Shown piece after piece: positions 1 through 12,716 of a DNA stretch of 64,000 nt. Position 1 is the stretch's first letter, and each line of letters opens with the position of its first letter. The position numbers were made by a program, and so were the translations under genes. The DNA lies in the NCBI GenBank assembly GCA_027482185.1, contig JAIXWF010000022.1, forward strand, positions 682,001-746,000, in the 5' to 3' direction. Under the pieces are notes generated by a model. It had not been told where the DNA came from and ran no database searches. It saw nothing but the letters and a program-made list of their open reading frames with translations. Source of the DNA: Opitutaceae bacterium (lineage in GTDB: Bacteria; Verrucomicrobiota; Verrucomicrobiia; Opitutales; Opitutaceae).

Positions 1-1
1 C

Positions 2-283
2 CTGTTGCCGTTGTTGGAACGTTCCTGCCGGGGTTGCCACGGCAGCGAGAAACCGCGCGCCGATTTTTCGGCCCTGACCCGCGAGGCGTTGCTGAAGGGC
101 GGCGCGAGCGGCGAGAAGGCCGTGGTACCGGGCGATCCGGATGCCAGTCCGTTGGTTCGTTACATCGAGGGCAAGATCGAGGACCTGGAGATGCCGCCGT
201 TGGACCGACGGGAGAAGTACCCCGCGTTCACGCCGGCCGAGACGGCGCTGCTGCGCGCGTGGATCGCCGCCGGCGCGCCCTGA
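2..283 (+). CDS. C-terminal end of a c-type cytochrome domain protein (5' partial)
   Basis: Only the last 93 or so codons are in the window; the frame is open to the left edge, so the true start lies outside. The visible part opens with a CRGCHG heme-binding motif (CxxCH). It then has [12 protein letters not shown] and LEMPPLDRR, the pattern of planctomycete-type cytochrome c domains (PSCyt1), where the methionine of an MPP motif is the usual distal heme ligand. Such domains sit in exported PVC-group proteins, often with DUF1549/DUF1553 or propeller modules, but nothing here shows which partner domain this one has. It ends 54 bp before the next gene. The family call is good; the role of the whole protein is unknown. 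Confidence 0.75.
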   Translation: MLPLLERSCRGCHGSEKPRADFSALTREALLKGGASGEKAVVPGDPDASPLVRYIEGKIEDLEMPPLDRREKYPAFTPAETALLRAWIAAGAP

Positions 284-337
284 GCGCGGAGGGATTTGCT
301 GGAAAGGGACCGGCGTCTCCGGCACGGTCCCCGCACC

Positions 338-1267
<930 letters not shown>

Positions 1268-1280
1268 GGCGGAATCAGGC

Positions 1281-1475
1281 AGTTGAGAGACGAAAGTTGA
1301 GGGTTGGGAGATCGATCCGCCGAGCCACGGAAAAGGTCGCCGCAGCCAGCAGCCTTACGAACCGAACGGTTTGGGCTCTCAACTCTCAGCCAAGCTCTCT
1401 CAACGGCATGAGTTCGGCTGAGGCGGAGCGTGCCGTTGGGAGCTTGGAGCCGAGGGTTGAGAGATCGATCCGTCG
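1281..1475. repeat. Heptad repeat tracts of the NGTTGAG family in the 225-bp gap between convergent genes
   Basis: Three short tracts with 7-bp phasing lie between two convergent genes. The first (1281-1322, plus orientation) reads AGTTGAG, AGACGAA, AGTTGAG, GGTTGGG and ends in AGATCGATCCGCCG. The second (about 1376-1411) is in reverse orientation. The third (about 1434-1475, plus) ends GGTTGAG then AGATCGATCCGTCG. The same heptads and the same 14-bp tail occur again at 5962-5975 (reverse) and inside metH at 10865-10878. Forward and reverse copies could pair into a hairpin at the 3' ends of the two genes. There is no classical U-run terminator in this gap. Confidence 0.8.
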
Positions 1476-1492
1476 CGGTCCTGGCCGCCGGG

Positions 1493-2716
1493 TCAGTTCA
1501 ACAGCAGGTGCACGACGCGCAGGGCCGTGCCGGTGCCGCGCGGATCGTGGTCCGCGGCCAAGCGCACGCGGACGGTGTGTTCGCCGGGCGCCAGGTTGTC
1601 GTCGAGCAACACGGCCCAGGGCAGGTGCAGGCTCGCGCTCCACGGCGTGAACGTCTCGGTCTTTTGGAATTCCGCGCCATCGATGCTGAATTCGATCCGG
1701 CCCGCGTCCGGGCCGGCGACGACGAACAAACCGACGCCTGTGCCGTTGAAGCGGAACGAAAACTCCGCCCCGGGCTCCGTACCGACGAGGACCGGGACGT
1801 TGACGAAGCCGGCCCGCGTGCCCTTGCCGTCGGCGGGTTTCCAGGCGGGCACAACCGCGAAGCCCGGGCCGGGCACGACGTCCGCCACGTTGCCGTACCG
1901 TCCGCGGAAATAGCTCCGCGGATCGACCGGCGTAGGCAGCGGGTGAGGCCGGATCGCCTCCGGCAACGGGCCCGCCCACGCCGCCGCGAACATCCGTTCG
2001 ATGGCGGCGGCGTAGAGGCGGTGGCCGAAGGGCGAAGGATGCAGGTTCTTGAAATCTTTGTCCCAAGTGAATTGCCCGGCGCGAATGCGCTCCGAGACTT
2101 CCAGCGAGAGGTTCAGGGAAACGGTGCCGTAGGCGGACGCGATGCGTTCGTGCTGGGCAATCGAGACGGGGACGCGCCCTGCGGCGTGGTCCTTCAGATG
2201 TTCGGGCATCGCGAAATGGAGCTGCAGGATATCGGTCGCCGGATTTTCCAGGCGCAGCCGCCGCACCACGCCTTCCATGCCGCGCAGCATCGCGACCGGA
2301 TCCGCGGCCGTGTTGGTGGTGTCGTTCACCGCCGCCTCGACGAACACGAGATCGAGCGGGCCGCGGGCCAGGAGATCGCGCTCGAGCCGGAAGGCGTGCG
2401 GCACGGAGCCGAGCGAGCCGATGCCGGCGCTGACGAAATCGAATTTCGTTTCCGGAAAGCGCGCCTGGAGATTGCGGATCACGTGGTCGCGCCAGCCGGC
2501 GCCGGCGGTGATCGAGCCGCCCAGAAAACCGACGCGCCCGGTCCGGTCGCGTTCGAACCGGAGGCGGGCGTTTGCGGCGCCGTCGCGCAGATCGAAGTAG
2601 TCGCGGGCGTGCGGCAGCTGCGCCGGCAAATCAGGCCCAGGGGCCGGGGCGGTTGCGGCGAGGCAAGCGGTTGGCGGCAACAGGACGGCCAGAAGTCGGA
2701 GGCAAAGGCGGGACAT
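1493..2716 (-). CDS. Exported SGNH/GDSL-family hydrolase with C-terminal beta-rich domain
   Basis: The 407-residue protein has an N-terminal signal peptide (hydrophobic segment ending CLAATAPA). An SGNH hydrolase domain follows: block I is FLGGSITAG with the nucleophilic serine, a later block is AAVNDTTN, and block V is NLHPSPFGH with the catalytic His. The roughly 130 C-terminal residues form a beta-rich accessory region (FSFRFNGTGVGLFVVAGPDAG) like those on exported esterases acting on acylated polysaccharides. The ATG at 2716 gives a proper signal peptide. The frame continues far upstream opposite secA, but that part is an antisense shadow. The substrate is not determinable; carbohydrate esterase is most likely. 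Confidence 0.85.
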   Translation of the reverse strand: MSRLCLRLLAVLLPPTACLAATAPAPGPDLPAQLPHARDYFDLRDGAANARLRFERDRTGRVGFLGGSITAGAGWRDHVIRNLQARFPETKFDFVSAGIGSLGSVPHAFRLERDLLARGPLDLVFVEAAVNDTTNTAADPVAMLRGMEGVVRRLRLENPATDILQLHFAMPEHLKDHAAGRVPVSIAQHERIASAYGTVSLNLSLEVSERIRAGQFTWDKDFKNLHPSPFGHRLYAAAIERMFAAAWAGPLPEAIRPHPLPTPVDPRSYFRGRYGNVADVVPGPGFAVVPAWKPADGKGTRAGFVNVPVLVGTEPGAEFSFRFNGTGVGLFVVAGPDAGRIEFSIDGAEFQKTETFTPWSASLHLPWAVLLDDNLAPGEHTVRVRLAADHDPRGTGTALRVVHLLLN

Positions 2717-2863
2717 CGGGGTGGGGAGGGCGGAAAGTGCGGGGCGTTCCGGCGGGCTTTCGTGGCCGAAACGGAGTCCGGTGTCGATGCGTCCCGCCCC
2801 TTTGCCGCCGCCCGATTCTGCGTTTGCCAACCGGGGGGCCCCTCCTAACGTTCGACCCTCCTC

Positions 2864-5800
2864 ATGCTCTCGTTCCTGCTCAAACGGTTTTCCGGCCGGC
2901 ACTATAAGAAGTTTCTCGAGAAGGCCCGGCCCATTGTCGCGCGCATCAACGAGCTCGAACAGTCGTATCAGTCCCTCACGGACGACCAACTCCGCGCCAA
3001 GACCGACGAGTTCCGCGCCCGCATCGCCGCCGCCGCGGACAAGAACGCCGCCCTCGACGCGATCCTCCCCGAGGCCTTTGCGACCGTGAAGAACGCCGCC
3101 CGCCGCCTTTGCGGCCGCACCGTCGTCGTGTGCGAGCACGAGCTTAAGTGGGACATGGTCCACTTCGACGTCCAGCTGATCGGCGGCATGGCCATCCACC
3201 ACGGCAAGATCTCCGAAATGGCCACCGGCGAGGGCAAGACCCTCGTCTCCACGCTGCCCCTTTATCTCAATTCCCTCACCGGCCGGAACACCCAGCTCGT
3301 CACCGTCAACGACTACCTCGCCCGCCGCGACTCCGAGTGGATGGGCCACCTGTACCGTTTCCTCGGCGTCAGCGTCGGCTGCATCCAGCAGCAGATGCCG
3401 TCCGATGTCCGCCGCGAGATGTACGGCTGCAACATCACCTACGGCACGGCCAGCGAGTTCGGCTTCGACTACCTCCGCGACAACGGCATGGCCACGCGCA
3501 AGGAAGACCAGGTCCAGCGCGACTACTGGTTCTGCATCGTCGACGAAATCGACTCCATCCTCGTCGACGAGGCCCGCACGCCGCTGATCATTTCCGGCCC
3601 CGCGCCGATCGAGCGCGAGCAACCCTTCACCCGCCTCAAGCCGGGGGTCGAGCAGCTCGTCAACGACCAGATCCGCCTCTGCAACAAGATCGTCACCGAG
3701 GCCAAGGACCTGCTCGAGAAGCCGAACGTTTCCCAGGACGACCGCCTGCTCGCCGCGCACAAGATGCTGCAGGTGAAGATGGGCCACCCGAAGAACAAGC
3801 AGCTCCTCCGGCTCATGGAGACGGGCGACTGGCGCAAGCTCCTCGACAAGACGGAGACCGAGCTCAACTCCGACCTCAACAAGGAGGAGCTCTACAAGAT
3901 CAAGGAAGAGCTCTACTTCGTCATCGACGAACGCCAGCACCAGGCCGACCTCACCGAGATCGGCCGCACCAAGCTCCGGCCCGGCAATCCGGACGCGTTC
4001 ATGCTGCCCGATCTCGCCACCGAGTTCAGCGACCTCGACAAGGACACGTCGATGACGCCCGAGGAACGCGAGGCGAAGAAGCTTTCCTCCCAGCAGCGCT
4101 ACGCCGATGTCTCCGAGGAGATCCACGCGATCTCGCAGTTGCTCCGCGCGTATTCGCTCTACGAACGCGATGTCGAGTACGTCGTCTCCCCCGACGGCAA
4201 GGTCCTCATCGTCGACGAAAACACCGGCCGTGTCATGCCCGGCCGCCGTTGGTCCGACGGCCTCCACCAGGCCGTCGAAGCCAAGGAAAACGTCGTCATC
4301 GAGCGCGAGACGCGCACCTACGCCACGATCACGATCCAGAATTACTTCCGCATGTACGAGAAGCTCGCCGGTATGACGGGCACCGCGGAAACCGAGGCGA
4401 CGGAGTTCAGCGACATCTACCGCCTCTCCGTGCAGGTCGTTCCGACCAACAAACCCTGCATCCGCATCGACAAGAACGACTCCATCTTCAAGACCCGCCG
4501 CGACAAGTTCACCGCCGTCGTGAAGGAAATCGAGGAGGCCAACAAACGCGGCCAGCCCGTGCTCGTCGGCACCGTGAGCGTCGAGTCCTCCGAGGTCCTT
4601 TCCCGCATGCTCAAGCGGACGGGCGTCATCCACACGGTGCTGAACGCGAAGTTCCACCAGCAGGAGGCCGACATCGTCGCCCGCGCCGGCCAGCGCGGCG
4701 CCGTCACCATCGCCACCAACATGGCGGGCCGCGGCACCGACATCAAACTGGGCGAAGGCGTCCGCGAACTCGGCGGCCTCTACGTCATCGGCACCGAGCG
4801 CCACGAATCCCGCCGCATCGACCGCCAGCTGCGCGGCCGCTGCTCGCGCCAGGGCGACCCGGGCCTCACGAAGTTCTACCTTTCCCTCGAGGACGACCTC
4901 ATGCGCCTCTTCCTCCAGGGCAACCTGGCCTCGAAGCTCATGGAAGGCTCGATGCAGGAAGGCGAGGAGCTGGAGCACCCGTGGCTCAACCGCTCGATCG
5001 AGAGCGCCCAGAAGAAGGTCGAGCAGCAGAATTATTCGATCCGCAAGCGCCTGCTCCAGTACGACGACGTGCTCAACCAGCAGCGCGAGGTCGTCTACGG
5101 CATCCGCAACTCCGCCATCCACGCCGACCGCCCGAAGGACATCATCTTCGAACAGATCGGCGAAGAGCTGCACCGCCGTCTCGAGGTCGCCGGCTTCGGC
5201 GAAAAGGCCGGCCCCACCCAGACCGCCGTCGAGAGCCTCGTCGGCTGGCTCAATTCCCATTTCCCGATCTCGCTCCGGGTCGACGAGCTCAAGGGCAAGG
5301 ACGCCGAGCCGCTCGTCGCCGATCTGCTCGAACGCATCAAGCAGGCCTACGCGGTGAAGGAGTCCGTCGAGATTCCGGAAGCGCTGGGCTCGCTCGAACG
5401 CTACGTCGTCATCAACGCGATCGACCACCACTGGCAGGAGCACCTCACCGAGATGGAGGAGCTCCGCCGCTCCATCGGCCTGCGCAGCTACGGGCAGAAG
5501 GACCCGCTCGTCGAGTACAAGGGCGAGGCCTACAAGTATTTCGAGGAGCTGATGGACAATGTCCGCCTGCAGATCTGCACCGGCCTGTTCCGCAGCGCCT
5601 CGAACCTCGAGAGTTTCGAGAACATGCTCGCCCTCCTGAGCCGCACGGCCCAGGCCGTCGGTCCCGGCAACGCCCCCGCGCCGGCCAAGGCCGCCGCGCT
5701 GCCGCCGCCGCAGTTCACCACCACGGTGACGAGCAGCGGCCCGGTCGAAGCCCCCGCCGCGCCCGCCGAGCAGGAGATCCAGTTGCCCAAGATCACCATC

Positions 5801-5884
5801 CGGCGCGAAACGCCGAAGGTCGGCCGCAACGAACCCTGCCCCTGCGGCAGCGGCAAAAAGTTCAAGAACTGCCACGGCGCCTGA
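2864..5884 (+). CDS. secA: Preprotein translocase ATPase SecA
   Basis: SecA drives Sec-dependent protein export by ATP hydrolysis at the SecYEG channel. All hallmarks are present in this 1,006-residue protein. The Walker A motif MATGEGKT is near residue 123, the DEAD-like motif [21 protein letters not shown] near 230, and [10 protein letters not shown] and [14 protein letters not shown] in the second motor domain. The scaffold/wing region contains [13 protein letters not shown]. An Ala/Pro-rich linker leads to the C-terminal SEC-C zinc motif [13 protein letters not shown], which binds SecB or ribosomes. The motor contains an insertion of roughly 100 residues between the ISGP motif and the next conserved block, as in many Bacteroidota and PVC SecA proteins. 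There is no convincing Shine-Dalgarno before the ATG at 2864. Confidence 0.98.
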   Translation: MLSFLLKRFSGRHYKKFLEKARPIVARINELEQSYQSLTDDQLRAKTDEFRARIAAAADKNAALDAILPEAFATVKNAARRLCGRTVVVCEHELKWDMVHFDVQLIGGMAIHHGKISEMATGEGKTLVSTLPLYLNSLTGRNTQLVTVNDYLARRDSEWMGHLYRFLGVSVGCIQQQMPSDVRREMYGCNITYGTASEFGFDYLRDNGMATRKEDQVQRDYWFCIVDEIDSILVDEARTPLIISGPAPIEREQPFTRLKPGVEQLVNDQIRLCNKIVTEAKDLLEKPNVSQDDRLLAAHKMLQVKMGHPKNKQLLRLMETGDWRKLLDKTETELNSDLNKEELYKIKEELYFVIDERQHQADLTEIGRTKLRPGNPDAFMLPDLATEFSDLDKDTSMTPEEREAKKLSSQQRYADVSEEIHAISQLLRAYSLYERDVEYVVSPDGKVLIVDENTGRVMPGRRWSDGLHQAVEAKENVVIERETRTYATITIQNYFRMYEKLAGMTGTAETEATEFSDIYRLSVQVVPTNKPCIRIDKNDSIFKTRRDKFTAVVKEIEEANKRGQPVLVGTVSVESSEVLSRMLKRTGVIHTVLNAKFHQQEADIVARAGQRGAVTIATNMAGRGTDIKLGEGVRELGGLYVIGTERHESRRIDRQLRGRCSRQGDPGLTKFYLSLEDDLMRLFLQGNLASKLMEGSMQEGEELEHPWLNRSIESAQKKVEQQNYSIRKRLLQYDDVLNQQREVVYGIRNSAIHADRPKDIIFEQIGEELHRRLEVAGFGEKAGPTQTAVESLVGWLNSHFPISLRVDELKGKDAEPLVADLLERIKQAYAVKESVEIPEALGSLERYVVINAIDHHWQEHLTEMEELRRSIGLRSYGQKDPLVEYKGEAYKYFEELMDNVRLQICTGLFRSASNLESFENMLALLSRTAQAVGPGNAPAPAKAAALPPPQFTTTVTSSGPVEAPAAPAEQEIQLPKITIRRETPKVGRNEPCPCGSGKKFKNCHGA

Positions 5885-5896
5885 GGCGCTTCAGGC

Positions 5897-6002
5897 CGTT
5901 GAGAGTTGAACGTTGAGGGTTGAGAGAACGAGCCGAATCCCGGGCGGCATTCGCCGGCAGTCGGTGGATCGACCTCTCAACGCTCGGCTCTGAACTCCCA
6001 AC
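5897..6002. repeat. Inverted pair of NGTTGAG heptad tracts between secA and the Nramp-like gene
   Basis: The plus-oriented arm (5897-5924) reads CGTTGAG, AGTTGAA, CGTTGAG, GGTTGAG in perfect 7-bp phase. The reverse arm (5962-6002) contains TCTCAAC, GCTCGGC, TCTGAAC, TCCCAAC and, at its left end, the complement of the shared 14-bp tail (CGGTGGATCGACCT, 5962-5975). The arms can pair imperfectly into a long hairpin between the ends of two convergent genes. Nothing else is visible in this 133-bp gap. Confidence 0.8.
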
Positions 6003-6017
6003 CTGGCCGTTCCCGCC

Positions 6018-7385
6018 TCACTTGAACGTCGTCACGACCTGGTAGAGGCCGACGGCGCTCATCGAGGCGGCGGAAACCCACAGGCAGATCCGCCACACGA
6101 GGCCGGTGCGCAACGCCGGTTCCGTGTGCGTATAGTGCAGCCACAATGCCGCCAGCGCCAGGAACGGGATCATCATGCCCTGCGCCACCGCACCCACAAA
6201 CACGAGGGTCACCGGCGAACCCCAGATCACATAGAGGAGGGTCCACGCCGCCGGCACGATCGCGCAGAGCCAACGCACGGTGCGCTGGCGCTCCGCGTCG
6301 GACGCGAACGTCCGCACCTTGAAGACGACGAGCGCGTCCGTGAGCAGGCGGGCGTTCGACGCCGTCGCGACAAAGATCGTCGAGTACAGCACCGCCACCG
6401 CGCCGATCAGGAAGAGCGGCAGGCTCCAGGCCCCGAAGGTCTCCTGGTACATGTGCGCGAGCGTCGGGATCATGTCGGCGTTGGTGACGTCCAGCTTCTT
6501 CGCGTGCAGGATCGCCGCGCCGAGGATGTAGAACGCGAGGGTTGCCGACGTGTAGACCGCGCAGGACACCCAGGCGTCGGTGCGCAGCACGCGCATCCAG
6601 CCGCGGGCGCGTTCGTCCCAGGCCGGGGTACCGTCGGGCCGGCCGACGTGCCGGGCGTAACCCTTTTCCAGGCACCAGTACGGGTAGTAGATGAGTTCGG
6701 AGGCGCCGACGCCGATGATGCCGAAGGCGGCGAACGCGACAGTGAACGAAGGCGGCAGGTTGAAGCTGAAGCCCTCCGCGAGATTGGCCGCCGTCACGGC
6801 GTACGGCGTGAACTGCAGGGCGACCACGGCCACCATGGTGCAGGCGGTGAACGCGACGACCATCCACGTGGACGCGGACTCGATCAGTTTGTAGCGGCCG
6901 AGGATCAGGACGATCGCGGTGCCGAGGCCGATGCCGACGGCGAGTACCTTTACGCTGACGTTGAGGCCCGCGATCGCGAGCACGCTGGCCACGGCGCCGA
7001 CCATGCCGGCGATCTGGAAAACCGTCGCGGCAAACATCACCGCCCACAGCCACAGGAGCCACGAGACCACGACGCGCGGGCCAGGCACGAGGTTCATCGT
7101 TTCCAAGGTCGACAGGCCCTTGGACAACGTGACGCGGCCGAGTTCGACCTGGATGAAAACTTTGAGCACGCAGCCGAGGATGATGAACCAGAGCAGCGTG
7201 AAGCCGGCGCTGGCGCCGAGCTTCGGCGTCACGATCAGCTCGCCGGAGCCGACGATCGCCGCGGCGATGATCAGGCCCGGGCCGATCTGGCGGAGGATGC
7301 CGCCGAGGTCGGTCGGGGCGGCGCGGAGTTCTGAGGCGGGCGCCGGGGCGGGCGCGGCCGGGGGTGGCGTGGGGTGGGTCGACAC
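6018..7385 (-). CDS. Nramp-related membrane transporter lacking the canonical metal-site motif
   Basis: A 455-residue polytopic membrane protein (about eleven hydrophobic segments) of the Nramp superfamily, recognised by GPGLIIAAAIVGSGEL in the first helix and the overall helix pattern. Canonical Nramp metal transporters carry DPGN in helix 1 and a conserved Met in helix 6. Here the helix-1 site reads GSGE and the helix-6 region reads GVGASELIYYPYW, so the usual Mn/Fe ligands are absent. The N-terminus is a Pro/Ala-rich cytoplasmic tail. The start is a GTG at 7385. It lies 46 bp downstream of a receiver-domain gene on the same strand and may be co-transcribed with it. Substrate unknown. Confidence 0.85.
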   Translation of the reverse strand: MSTHPTPPPAAPAPAPASELRAAPTDLGGILRQIGPGLIIAAAIVGSGELIVTPKLGASAGFTLLWFIILGCVLKVFIQVELGRVTLSKGLSTLETMNLVPGPRVVVSWLLWLWAVMFAATVFQIAGMVGAVASVLAIAGLNVSVKVLAVGIGLGTAIVLILGRYKLIESASTWMVVAFTACTMVAVVALQFTPYAVTAANLAEGFSFNLPPSFTVAFAAFGIIGVGASELIYYPYWCLEKGYARHVGRPDGTPAWDERARGWMRVLRTDAWVSCAVYTSATLAFYILGAAILHAKKLDVTNADMIPTLAHMYQETFGAWSLPLFLIGAVAVLYSTIFVATASNARLLTDALVVFKVRTFASDAERQRTVRWLCAIVPAAWTLLYVIWGSPVTLVFVGAVAQGMMIPFLALAALWLHYTHTEPALRTGLVWRICLWVSAASMSAVGLYQVVTTFK

Positions 7386-7431
7386 GCCGCGGAGCTAAGC
7401 ACCGCCGGCGGGGCCCCGGGAACCACAAAGT

Positions 7432-7878
7432 TCAGCGATTCGCCGCGGCGGCGGCCGGCACCGCCGGCCCGAACATTTCCGCCAGCACGCGCCGCAGCTC
7501 GGAGGGGAAGACCGGCTTGAACAGAATCCGGTGCGCGCCGGCTTCGCGGTACTGGGCGGCGACGCGCGGATCCAGTTCCGAGCTGAAGACGAGGATCCGG
7601 CCGCGGTAGGGCGTTTCGCGGAGCTGCTGCACGAGCGCGAGGCCGTTCATGCGGGGCATGTGGTGGTCGGTGATGACGAGATCGAACGCGGGGTCGGCGC
7701 CGAGACGTTCGAAGGCGGCGAGGCCGTCTTCCACGCACTCGATGCGGTGGCCGTCGCGGGTCAGGGAGAGGCGGGCGATGTCGCGCAATTCGCGCACATC
7801 GTCGGCGTAGAGGATCCGCCGGCCGGAGGCGGCGGGAACGGGAGGCGAAACGACCGGCGCGGGTGACGGAGCGTTCAT
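7432..7878 (-). CDS. Single-domain response regulator (CheY-like receiver)
   Basis: A 148-residue protein consisting of a short Pro/Ala-rich tail and one REC domain. RILYADDV supplies the acidic pair, the phosphoacceptor aspartate is in LVITDHHMPRMNG, a Ser/Thr-position residue is in VFSSE, and the conserved lysine is in LFKPV. There is no output domain, so it acts either by protein-protein contact or as a phosphate shuttle. No kinase is adjacent; the nearest downstream gene is the Nramp-like carrier 46 bp away. The ATG at 7878 is the only start that leaves a sensible N-terminus. The 171-bp gap to the divergent DUF350 gene must hold both promoters. Confidence 0.88.
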   Translation of the reverse strand: MNAPSPAPVVSPPVPAASGRRILYADDVRELRDIARLSLTRDGHRIECVEDGLAAFERLGADPAFDLVITDHHMPRMNGLALVQQLRETPYRGRILVFSSELDPRVAAQYREAGAHRILFKPVFPSELRRVLAEMFGPAVPAAAAANR

Positions 7879-8049
7879 GGTGGGAAGTGGAGCGGTTCGA
7901 CCCGCGCGCGCGAGCTCCGGCACCGCTAAAAAGGCATCAATCGCGCGGGCCAATTCGGCGGCGCGCGGCAAGAAATTTCTCCGGCGCGCGGCGATGTTTC
8001 CGGGTTGCGCGGCGGCGGCGGGGATTTTTATCGGTCGGGCTCTTTTCCC

Positions 8050-8697
8050 ATGAACACCACTCCTTCTTCCTTCCGGTCGAAGTGCCTGGGTGCGGCTGCG
8101 GCCGCGCTGGCTCTCACGGCGTCGGCGCACGCCGAAACCGGCGGCGGCTCCTGGGCCGCGGTCGGCGGCTCCGTCGGCGGCCTGCTGCTCGGCGTGATCC
8201 AACTTGTCGTCGGGCTCAGCCTGGCGGCGTTTTCCATCACCAAGGGGCTCCAGCTCCTTTCCAAGCTGCTCGGCGGCCTCGATATCTGGGCCGAGATCAA
8301 GGCCAAGAACATCGCCGTCGCCCTGCTCGCGGCCGGCGTCGTGATTTCCTACACGCGCGTGATCTCCGGCGGCATCGACGCCATGACGCGCTCGCTGTTC
8401 ACCCTTGGCGCCGGCGGGATGCTCAACGGCGTCATCGGTCTGGTCGCCGGCGTGATCAACCTCTTCGTCGCCATCGGCGTGGCGAGCTTCGCCATCACCG
8501 TGGTCTTCCGCGTGATGGACAAACTCACGACGAACATCGACGAGAAGGCCGAGTTCAAGGGCAACAACGCCGCCATCGGCGTGGTCTACTGCGGCATCTT
8601 GATCGGTGTCTCCAGCCTCGTGTCCGCCGGCGTGACCGGCATCGGCTCCGGCGTCTCGCTGTTCCTCGGCGCGCTGGTGTCGGCGCTCGGGCTCTGA
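8050..8697 (+). CDS. DUF350 (YjfL-like) inner-membrane protein
   Basis: The protein has 215 residues. An N-terminal hydrophobic segment that may be a cleaved signal peptide (ends ASAHAETGG) is followed by six hydrophobic helices in repeated pairs. The repeats, such as GGLLLGVIQLVVGLSLAAFSITKGL and GVINLFVAIGVASFAITVVFRVMD, match the duplicated two-helix unit of DUF350. The function of DUF350 is unsettled; members sit with ion channels and stress genes. The start at 8050 (ATG) gives a clean signal; an in-frame ATG at 8005 would add a polar, unlikely leader. The gene is monocistronic, with an intrinsic terminator 20 bp downstream. Confidence 0.85.
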   Translation: MNTTPSSFRSKCLGAAAAALALTASAHAETGGGSWAAVGGSVGGLLLGVIQLVVGLSLAAFSITKGLQLLSKLLGGLDIWAEIKAKNIAVALLAAGVVISYTRVISGGIDAMTRSLFTLGAGGMLNGVIGLVAGVINLFVAIGVASFAITVVFRVMDKLTTNIDEKAEFKGNNAAIGVVYCGILIGVSSLVSAGVTGIGSGVSLFLGALVSALGL

Positions 8698-8717
8698 GCC
8701 CGGAAAACCGATTACGG

Positions 8718-8746
8718 CCCGGCCCCCGCAAGGGGCCGGGTTTTTT
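8718..8746 (+). terminator. Intrinsic terminator after the DUF350 gene
   Basis: A GC-rich hairpin (left arm from 8718, right arm ending at 8740, four- to five-base loop CGCA) is followed directly by a run of six T at 8741-8746. It lies 20 bp after the stop codon. Confidence 0.92.
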
Positions 8747-8764
8747 GCGCACCCGGGCCGCGGT

Positions 8765-9319
8765 TCAGGACGCCGCGGCGAGCACGCGTTCGTATTCGGC
8801 CTTGAGGATGCGGTGGCTCGACCAGAACGGCGGGCGCGGGCCGTCGGCGAGCACGGCGATGAGGTGGTCGCAGTGGATGTGCCAGCCGGAGGCATAGTTG
8901 CCGAGTTCGCGGCGCTCCTCGCCGCGGGTGCGGTGCGTCAGCACGAGCCGCACGCGATCGCCCTCGGGCGCAAGCTCGATGGTCACTTCGGATTCGTCGC
9001 TGCCGAACGTGAAGACAAGCAGGTGCGGCGGTTCGCAGCGCAGCACCTTGCCCTCGAAGGTCACACCGGGATCCTGGACGTGGGCGAATTCGGGCGGCGG
9101 CGTTTCGCCCGGCGCGATGTTTTTGTGCACCATCTCGAAGACAATTTTGCCGCCGGCGCGTTGCTCCAGCAGGCCGCCGCAGAACCAACGCGCGCGCTTG
9201 GCCGGATCGGTGAGAAAGGCCCAGACGCGGTCGATCGGGCCGGGCAGGAGGCGGACGAGGCGGACCTCGCCGGGCGCCGGAAAGGCGGCGGGGGTGGATT
9301 TTTCGGGAGCGGATTTCAT
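8765..9319 (-). CDS. SRPBCC/AHSA1-family protein (activator of Hsp90 ATPase homologue fold)
   Basis: A 184-residue single-domain protein of the START-like SRPBCC superfamily. The motifs RLLPGPIDRVWAFLTDPAKRARWF at the N-terminus and LTHR and ASGWHIHCDHL near the end are typical of the AHSA1/CalC/YndB group, which form a hydrophobic ligand pocket. Its start codon overlaps the stop of the ArsR-type regulator by 4 bp (ATGA), so the two are translationally coupled. This ArsR-SRPBCC pairing is very common. The ligand is unknown. The length is slightly greater than the roughly 150 usual for the family because of a short N-terminal extension. Confidence 0.9.
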   Translation of the reverse strand: MKSAPEKSTPAAFPAPGEVRLVRLLPGPIDRVWAFLTDPAKRARWFCGGLLEQRAGGKIVFEMVHKNIAPGETPPPEFAHVQDPGVTFEGKVLRCEPPHLLVFTFGSDESEVTIELAPEGDRVRLVLTHRTRGEERRELGNYASGWHIHCDHLIAVLADGPRPPFWSSHRILKAEYERVLAAAS

Positions 9320-9651
9320 CGGGAAGATTTGGCGGCCTTTTTCGCGGCCGCGTCCTCGGCGAGCAGCTCGCGTTCGAGGGCGTCGAGCCGGCGGGACCAG
9401 ACGGCGCGCGTTTTTTCGAGCCAGGCGCCGAGTTCGTCGAAGCCGGCCGGGTTGAGGGATTGGATGCGGGACTGGCCTTCGGCGCGGGTGACGATCAGCC
9501 CGGCCTCGCGCAGCACGTTCAGGTGCTGGGAAATCGCCGGGGCGCTGACGTCGAACTCCTCGACCAGTTCGCCCGCGGTGCGGTCGCGGCGGGCGAGCAA
9601 CTCGACAATGCGGCGCCGGGTTGGGTCGGCGAGGGCGGCAAGACTTTGCAT
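9316..9651 (-). CDS. ArsR-family winged-helix transcriptional regulator
   Basis: A 111-residue repressor-type regulator. ALADPTRRRIVELLARRDRTAGELVEEF starts the winged helix, and VSAPAISQHLNVLREAGLI is the recognition helix region. No metal-binding cysteines (ELCV) are present, so it is not a metal sensor of the SmtB/ArsR type; it belongs to the group paired with SRPBCC proteins. It is the first gene of a two-gene operon and overlaps the next gene by 4 bp. An AT-rich stretch with repeated CTTAA/TTAAG half sites just upstream is a likely autoregulatory operator. Confidence 0.93.
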   Translation of the reverse strand: MQSLAALADPTRRRIVELLARRDRTAGELVEEFDVSAPAISQHLNVLREAGLIVTRAEGQSRIQSLNPAGFDELGAWLEKTRAVWSRRLDALERELLAEDAAAKKAAKSSR

Positions 9652-9661
9652 GCCGGTACAA

Positions 9662-9694
9662 TTAAGACCAAACTTAAATAAGCAAGCACTTAAG
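9662..9694 (-). promoter_or_regulatory. Probable ArsR operator/promoter region
   Basis: An AT-rich island in otherwise GC-rich sequence contains TTAAG at 9662-9666, CTTAA at 9673-9677 and TTAAG at 9690-9694. The last two form an inverted repeat with a 12-bp spacer, 11-43 bp upstream of the regulator's start. Autoregulation is inferred from position and symmetry. Confidence 0.55.
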
Positions 9695-9964
9695 CGAAAT
9701 GGGCCGGCGGGCTGCGGGAGGGCCCAGGGGGGGCGGGGCGGATAGGCCCGGGCTGAAGCTCCGGGCTACGGCGCGGGCGCGTCGGCGGCGGGGGAAGCGG
9801 ATCGACGAGCCACCGTGGCCGCGCACGCTTGCTCCGTGTCCTCGGTGCCTCCGCGGTTGGTCTTTCGGTTGCGAACCTGGGCGGGGCAGGAGATGGCGGC
9901 CCGGGCTTTTCGGGCTGCGGCGGATCGCTTCCTCGTTGGCTCCTCCCGGCCGACCAATCCCGGC
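9695..9964. other. Non-coding gap with a small GC-rich palindrome
   Basis: No gene is supported here. A hairpin at 9746-9766 (GCCCGG pairing with CCGGGC) may serve as the metH transcript end, but no T-run follows on the minus strand. A stretch around 9827-9860 (TCCGTGTCCTCGGTGCC) resembles the 9-bp-period tract at 44696-44734. Confidence 0.4.
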
Positions 9965-12691
<2,727 letters not shown>

Positions 12692-12716
12692 GGGAAAACG
12701 GATACGGCGGGCGCGT

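Noticed and set aside
2717-5875. Long minus-strand open frame (over 1,000 codons) opposite secA, continuous with the SGNH hydrolase frame
   Set aside because: It is the exact mirror of secA, has a Leu/Ala/Asp/Gly-rich low-information translation and no family motifs. High GC and strong third-position bias create such antisense frames. Only 1493-2716 is kept.
12692-12716. Possible frameshift between the two metH parts
   Set aside because: The break lies at a domain border, the downstream part has its own start, and both parts are otherwise intact, so a natural split is the simpler reading; raw reads would settle it.
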